Below, one piece after another: positions 24,724 through 31,600 of a DNA stretch of 34,424 nt. Position numbers and translations under genes: made by a program. The notes beneath the pieces are model-generated. The model ran no database searches. It was not told where the DNA came from and was given only the letters and a program-made list of their open reading frames with translations. Origin of the DNA: Verrucomicrobiota bacterium (GTDB lineage: Bacteria; Verrucomicrobiota; Verrucomicrobiia; Verrucomicrobiales; DEV007); the NCBI GenBank assembly GCA_018970725.1, contig JAGWVU010000048.1, forward strand, positions 1 through 34,424, read 5' to 3'. How positions within the stretch are numbered: the stretch's first letter is position 1; each line of letters starts with the position of its first letter.

Positions 24724-25184
24724 GGTGCAAAACTCTGGTTGAAGGGATTCACCTCGGTGCCCCGGGTGATGCGGATAAAGCCGTGTTGCGTGGCCACATG
24801 GCAGGCGTTGCAACTTTGCACGATCAGGTCGAGCCCGGCGACCATCCGTTCCTGATCCTTGGCGGCGATCGCCTCCTGCAGGGGCGCATAGGCCGGGTGC
24901 GCCATGCGGTCGATGAGGACGGCGATGGGAAGATTCTCGTATTCGGGCGCCTCGCGTTGGATTTTGCGGAGTTGTTCCTGTGATTCGTGCAGGTAGAAGG
25001 CAGCAAGTTCGGCGTTTCCGGCATCGGCGGAGAGTGCCAGCTTGTGGGTGAGCCGCTGAAGGTCCCCCATGAGCAGGGCCAATTCGGGCACGTCCGAGTC
25101 GGACGCCGGGGTCTGCGCGTGGAGGGCGAGCCCCAGCGAGCCGCAAAGGGCGGGGAAAAGGAGGCGGAGAACGGGGCGCTTCAT
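24720..25184 (-). CDS. Small periplasmic monohaem cytochrome c
   Basis: A 154-aa protein with a signal peptide (MKRPVLRLLFPALCGSLGLALHA, cleavage before QTP) and a single CxxCH haem site in the C-terminal part (SCNACH, residues about 124-129). The preceding region is helical (ELALLMGDLQRL, AAFYLHESQEQL). The haem near the C-terminus of a helical protein resembles cytochrome c'-like or small class II cytochromes, but I cannot assign the subclass or redox partner. The start at 25184 gives a good signal peptide; the open frame to 25325 runs into an unrelated gene remnant. Its stop overlaps the start of the PDZ protein gene (4 nt), suggesting the two work together. Confidence 0.85.
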   Translation of the reverse strand: MKRPVLRLLFPALCGSLGLALHAQTPASDSDVPELALLMGDLQRLTHKLALSADAGNAELAAFYLHESQEQLRKIQREAPEYENLPIAVLIDRMAHPAYAPLQEAIAAKDQERMVAGLDLIVQSCNACHVATQHGFIRITRGTEVNPFNQSFAP

Positions 25185-25678
25185 AGAGGAGGAATAGAAG
25201 AACCGGGAACCCGCCCCAGCAAGAGAATCTCGTGGAAGTCTGCCATGTGACGAAACTGTTTCCGAGTCGTGATGTTTTTTCTCCGTGGCGAAGGATCGCT
25301 TCTCCGCTTCGTTCAGCGGCCGCACGGCAAACCCTGTCCAGAGTGGTTTCAGGGTGCGCTTCGTCTTGAGGCTTTGGTGACGACTTCGTCACTGGAATTC
25401 ATCATGACCTGTGTCAGGTTTGAAGGTGATTCAGACGGCCTGCACGCGGTAGCGCGAATCCTGCCGGGACACCTCAGCCCTTCCCTACCACGGACCCGGA
25501 GCCTGAGTGACGATACTGTAACTTCTTGAGGCTGGATTCGGTGCAAATCCTCGACTAGGTCCGAATCGCCAGAAGGTCAGGACCCATCGGCTTCCCTTTG
25601 TGGGACATTGTTCGGTTTTGTCCTCTGCTCCCGATCAATTTTGAGCTGTCGTTGTTTTACCCACCCACGCCCTATTCG
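25185..25678. other. Intergenic region between cytochrome c and second giant gene
   Basis: This 494-bp stretch separates two divergent genes and must hold both promoters, though no boxes can be assigned. It includes the PDZ-gene remnant (25267-25378) and two inverted repeats in the likely leader of the giant gene. These are GATTCGG/CCGAATC (25535-25541 and 25561-25567) and GGACA/TGTCC (25603-25607 and 25619-25623). No known riboswitch is recognised. Confidence 0.5.
25267..25378 (-). pseudogene. Remnant of a second copy of the HtrA-like PDZ gene
   Basis: Read on the minus strand, about 37 codons translate as LKTKRTLKPLWTGFAVRPLN, continuing with EAEKRSF and EKKHH. This closely matches residues 216-249 of the 23734-24723 protein (LKTKRSLKSPWTGF and the rest). 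The DNA is also similar (compare 23970-24080). No start, stop or further domains of the copy are left, and the segment sits directly upstream of the cytochrome gene. It points to a past tandem duplication of the operon followed by deletion. Confidence 0.8.
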
Positions 25679-28600
25679 ATGAAGACGAAATTCCTCTCGC
25701 TCGCCTTGGCGGCCTTTACTCTGGGTTCGATCCCATTAGACACACAGGCGCAGAATTTTACATCGGGTAACCTGACCGCCGCATTGGCAAATTCCGCGAC
25801 GACGAACAACACGACGGTGTCAATTGTCGAGCTTTCTCCAACAACGGCCAACCAGTCCTCCCCCGTCCAAACCATAGCCATCGACAGCGGGTCATACCGG
25901 GTGAGTGGTAGTGCGACGTCGACTCTGTATCTTGCGAACAGCGCGGACGGCAGTTTGCTCGCCTTCACCGTTCACAAGTCGAGTAATACAACCGCAAATG
26001 CCAATACTCTTACCAGCCGTGGGGTGTTGACGTTGAATAACGCAAAGACCCTGGCGAACCCTGCTTCCTACACAGGAGCATCCGGCAACCAGACACGATG
26101 TGCCACCACCGTCAACAATTCCACCTGGTTTATCGGGGATCAGGGGGGCTTCTTCACAGATGGAGCGACGTCGCCAAGTCCTTCGGGAAACATTCGAGCC
26201 GTCAAGGCATTTGGGTCAAGCGTCTATGCCTTTACCGCTTCCGCTTCGTCACCTCCTGTAGGCACGATATCGGCCGCAACCGGGGGTACTTATTCGGCGT
26301 TGTCAGGTTTGTCCAATGGCGCGACGTCCCGACAGGACTTTTATCTGATCTCATCCGGCGGCAACGGCACCTTTGATGTTCTTTACGTTTTGGATACAAC
26401 CAGCGCAACCGCTGGCACCATCCTCAAGTATTCGCTGGTCAGCGGATCTTGGACCGCCAATGGCAGCTACACGACTTCTTTTGGTGGTTTTGGGTTGGCA
26501 GCGCGGAAGAACGGCTCCGGGGCGGATCTTTTTGTGACCACAGGCACGGGAGCGACATCCGCCAACAGCTTGATCAAGCTGAATGACACCGCGGGCCACA
26601 ACAGCACGATCAGTGTGACAACAGCAAATAACGTAACCCTTTACACCGCAGCTTCGGGCACGGTTCTCAAGGGGGTGGCATTCACGCCAGTGGCTGTCTC
26701 GACGCCAACCATCACCGGTGGCGCCACCGCGACCGCCCTCTCCACCACCTACGGCACCGCTTCCACCGCCCAAACCTTCAGCATCTCAGGCAGCAATTTG
26801 ACCGCGAGCATCACCGCCACCGCGCCGACTGGTTTTGAAGTCTCCAGCGATGGCACGACTTACGGTTCCACGGCCACCTTCACGCAATCTGGTGGTTCCG
26901 CGAGCGGCACCTTGAGTGTCCGGCTCGCCGCAACGGCGCCGGTCACGGGATCTTACAACTCACAAAACATCGCTCTGACGAGCACGGGCGCGACGACCGT
27001 GAACATCACCACTCCGGCCAGCGGCAACACGGTGACGGCCAAGGCCCTCACGATCAACGGCCTGACCGGAAACAACAAGGTTTACAACGGCACCGCGGCC
27101 GCCACGGTCACCGGCACCGCCGCTTACTCCGGCCTGGTGAACGGAGAAACGTTCAGCGTCACTGGCACGCCTTCCTTCACGTTCGCCGACGCCGCCGTGG
27201 GCAGCGCCAAGACGATCACCGTCACTGGCTACACCGCCCCGAGCACGAACTACTCACTGACCCAGCCTTCCCTCACGGCGGACATCACCACCGCGGCGCT
27301 TACGGTCACGGCAAACAATGTCACCAAGGTTTTCGGAGCCTCGTTGACTTCAATCACCGGTTCCACCGCCTTCACCAGCAGTGGTTTGGTCAATGGTGAA
27401 ACCATCGGATCCGTGACCATCACCTACGGCAGCGGGGCCGCCACCGGGGACCCGGTCGGTTCGTATGCCGGTGCGGTAGTTCCCTCCGCCGCCTCCGGCG
27501 GAACCTTCGCTGCCTCCAACTATGCCATCGCCTATGTGGCGGGAGGTTTGACCGTGAGCGCCGCGCCATCGATTTCGCCATCAGGAACTCCGGCCGCCGT
27601 CAGTGCCATCTACGGGAGCGCTTCCGCCGTTCCGACCAGCTTCAGCGTTTCCGCAGGCAACCTCACCGGTGACTTGACGGTGACGGCTCCGACCGGATTC
27701 GAGGTTTCCACCGCCTCCTCCGCAGGTTATGGCAGCAGCCTCACTTTGGTGGCCACCGGAGGCACCGTGGCGTCCACGACGGTCTACATTCGTCTCGGGG
27801 CGGCCAATCCCGCCGGGAATTATTCGGGGAGTGTGTCCATCTCCGGTGGAGGTGCCACCGCGGAAACCGTCTCTGTTCCTTCCAGCACCGTTTCACCCAA
27901 GGCCCTGACCGTCACCGGACTTTCCGGAGTGAACCGCGTCTATGACGGCGGGACAAGCGCCAGCCTGGCCGGGACAGCTGCCTACGATGGGCTTGAGAAC
28001 GGAGAAACCTTTTCCGTGGTCGGCACTCCCGCCGTGTCGTTTGGCAGTGCTGGTGTCGGCTCCGGGAAGTCCCTCACCGTGACCGGTTTCCAGGCACCGT
28101 CGGCGAACTATTCGGTGACGCAGCCCACCGGGTTGACGGCGGACATCACGGCCAAGGCCTTGACGCTGTCCGGCGCCGCCGTTGCCACAAAAGCTTTTGA
28201 CGGCACCACCGCTGCCACGATCACCGGCACATTGACCGGGGTGATCGCCCCGGATGTGGTCACCCTGAATGGCACCGGCACCTTCGCCAGCGCCAACGCG
28301 GGCACCGGCATTGCGGTCACGTCCACCAGCACCTTGGGCGGTGCGGGGGCGGGGAACTACACCCTGACCCAACCCACCGGGCTTACCGGAACGATCACCG
28401 GCAGCACCAACGCCAACTTGACCGCCTTGGCCATCAGCCCGGGCCAAATCATCCGCACCGGGTCCGGCACGTTCGGCCCCGGCTTCGCCACGTCCTCGAC
28501 GGATTACCTCGCCTTTCTCGCCAACGGGGCCACCAGCGTCACGGTGACGCCCACCTTGGCCGACAGCAACGCCACGGTGACGGTGAACGGGAATTCCGCC

Positions 28601-31600
28601 GGAACGTCGGTTGCTCTCAGTGAGGGCGCCAACACCATCACGGTCCTGGTCACCGCGCAAGACACCACCACGACCAAGACCTACACCATCACCGCATACC
28701 GTTCCGCCGCCGCTTTGACCGCCGGTTCGATCGCCTTCACCGGCTTCAACGCGGACGGGAACGACGACATCGCCTTCGTCGCTTTGACCACGATCCCGCA
28801 AAACTCGGTCATCTTCCTCTCCGATAACGAGTGGAACGGCTCGGCCATCGGTTCCGGCGGCGCCTTCAACGACTTCAACGAGAGCGAAATGGTCTGGGTC
28901 GCGCCCACGGGCGGTCTTGCGGCCGGTTCCATCGTGGTGTTGAACAATATTTCCACGACGCCCACCGCCAACACCGGCACGGTCCTTTACTCCAACCAAG
29001 CCAACCGCGGCTACAGCACCACGGCGGAAGCGGTTTACGCCTTCCAAGGCGCCGCGCAGACACCGGAGGTCTTCCTCGCCGGGATCACGACGGACACGGC
29101 GGCTTCGTTCACGAATACCGGCCTGACCACGGGGTCGCTGCTCACCCTCGCCAGTTCTTCCGACGGTGGCCGCTACAAAGGAGCCCGCACTGGTCAATCG
29201 ACCTTCGCCGGTTACCTGGCCCTGATCGGCAACGTGGCGAGCAACTGGGACGACATCGCCAACGGCGACGGCACTAGCTACCTTCCCTTCAGCACCACCG
29301 CCTTCACTTCCACCGCCAGCGACAGCCTCGTGAGCATCAGCAATGCGTCCGTCACCGAAGGCAACAGCGGCACCGCGACCTTGAGCTTCACGGTGACCCG
29401 CACCAACACCGCTGGCAGCTTCACCGTCGCTTACGCCACCGCTGACGGAACCGCGACCACCGCGGACAACGACTACGTGGCGGCCAGCGGCACGCTGACC
29501 TTCACTGCGGGCGGTGCGGCCACCCAGTCAATCTCGGTGACGGTAAACGGGGACACCAACGTGGAAGGGGATGAAACGATGCTTGTCACCTTGAGCGGGA
29601 TCTCCAACACCTTGGGGACGGCAACCCTCTCCAACACCTCTGGCACGGGGACCATCACCAACGATGAGCCTACAGTCCCGGTCATTACCCAGCAACCTTC
29701 CTCCCAAAGCCTCTATGTTGGGGCGCAAGCGACGTTGACCGTTGCGGTGACCTCCAGTCCCGCCGCCACCCTGCAGTGGTATCAGGGAGCGTCCGGAGTG
29801 ACCACGGCCCCCATTTCCGGGGCTACGGGAAGCAGTTACGTCACCCCGGCTCTCAGCAGCACCGGGTCGTTCTGGGTGCGGGCCACCAATCCCTCCGGCA
29901 GTGTCGACAGCCAAACCGCCACGATCAGCGTAAGCTACGCTCCGGCCCTGGCCAGCGGGAGTCCGAACGTTTTCACCCCGAACACGGCCACATGGAACCC
30001 CTCGGGCGTCACGGTGAACGGGACCACCTTCATCAATCTGGGGCTCCAAGGCGTTGGCCGGGTTTTGGCCAGTTCCACCGACCCGGCGACCGGCGAGACC
30101 CTCGGTTCGATTTCGGACCTCCAGATCACCGGTTGGACCCGGAATCAGGACGGCACCTACAGTGGCGCTTTCCAATCGCTGCCTGACCGGGGGTTCAATT
30201 CCGCGAGCATTTTCTCCAACTATGCGGCGCGCATCAACACCTTCAACTTCACCTTCACCCCCTATACCGCCTCCACCCCCACCACGTCCCAGAATCAGAT
30301 CGCAATGACCTTCGCCGGGTCGACCCGGTTTACCTACGATCACGATGGGAACAGTTCGACAGCTCCGGTTTACACCACCGGTCTGCTGGCGGACGCTGGC
30401 ACGACGCTATTCGGCACCAGCGTGCCTGTCCGCTCCGGAAACTCCACCCAGAGCGATGGCACCGTGAACAACCGTCTGACCCTTGACTCCGAGGGCCTGA
30501 TTCTGGATTCCCGTCCCGGCAAGGCTGGTTCCGGATGGATCGGCGATGAGTATGGCGCCTACATCTACCACTTCAATGCCTCCAAGCAGATCGACGGCCA
30601 GGTCCAGCTTCCGGCCGCCTTGATCCCCCGGGATTCCGGAGGCAACGTTTACTTCAAGGACAGCCCGGCCAACACCAGCGGCCGCCGCGTCAACCAAGGC
30701 ATGGAGGGCATTGCCCAAAGCCCCGACGGCACGCGCCTCTTCGGCCTCATGCAGAGTGCCCTGATGCAGGACAGCGGTGCCAGCGGCAACCAAAACCGCG
30801 TCTTCACCCGGCTGGTGGTCTATGATATCACTGGCTCGGACACGCCGAACGACCCGGTCCAGCAGTATGTGATCCAACTGCCCGCCGTCGACTCCTCCGG
30901 TTCTTCGACGAACGGCTCTGCGGTGGATCGCACTGCCGCGCAAAGCGCGATCATCGCGTTGAACAACACGCAGCTGCTGATCCTTTCCCGGGATGGCAAT
31001 GGTCGTGGTGCCTCCGGAGCGCCGGTCTTCAAATCGGTTCTCCTTGCCGACCTTAGCGGTGCCACGAACATCGATGGCACCTACGACAGCGCAGGAGCCG
31101 CGGTCGCTCCGGCCAACTCCCTGACCGCCGGGGTGACGAAGATTTCCTGGACGGAAGCGCTCAACATGCTGGCGATGTCCGGAACCAGTCCCGAACTGGC
31201 CAAGTTCGGTCTCAACCTGAACTCGGCCCCGGGCGACATCTACACGCTCTGCGAGAAGTGGGAAGCTCTGGCCCTGGTCTCAGCACAGGACAGCGCCAAC
31301 CCGAATGACTACTTCCTCTTCGTGGCCAACGATAACGATTTCCTGACTGCGAGCATCAATTATTTTGATGCCTCCGGGACCTTGCAGACCTACACCGGGA
31401 ACACGGTGGAAAACGATACCGTTGTTCTGGCCTATCGCGTCCGCATGACCGGTTTCAACCAGGCTCCCTTCCTTGCCAGCGCGCCCTCAGCTTCGCAGGC
31501 GGCTGCGGTGGGCACCGCCTTCTCTTTCACCCTGCCTTCGGGCACCTTCGTTGATCCCAACGACGACAGCCTCACCTACAGCGCGGCGCTGGCCAGCGGA

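Noticed and set aside
24724-25392. N-terminal extension of the PDZ protein to a 552-aa product
   Set aside because: The extension runs antiframe through the cytochrome c gene and a gene remnant. The ATG at 24723 gives a proper signal peptide and a 4-nt overlap.
25535-25623. Possible riboswitch in the leader of the second giant gene
   Set aside because: Two short inverted repeats exist, but no conserved riboswitch core could be recognised.
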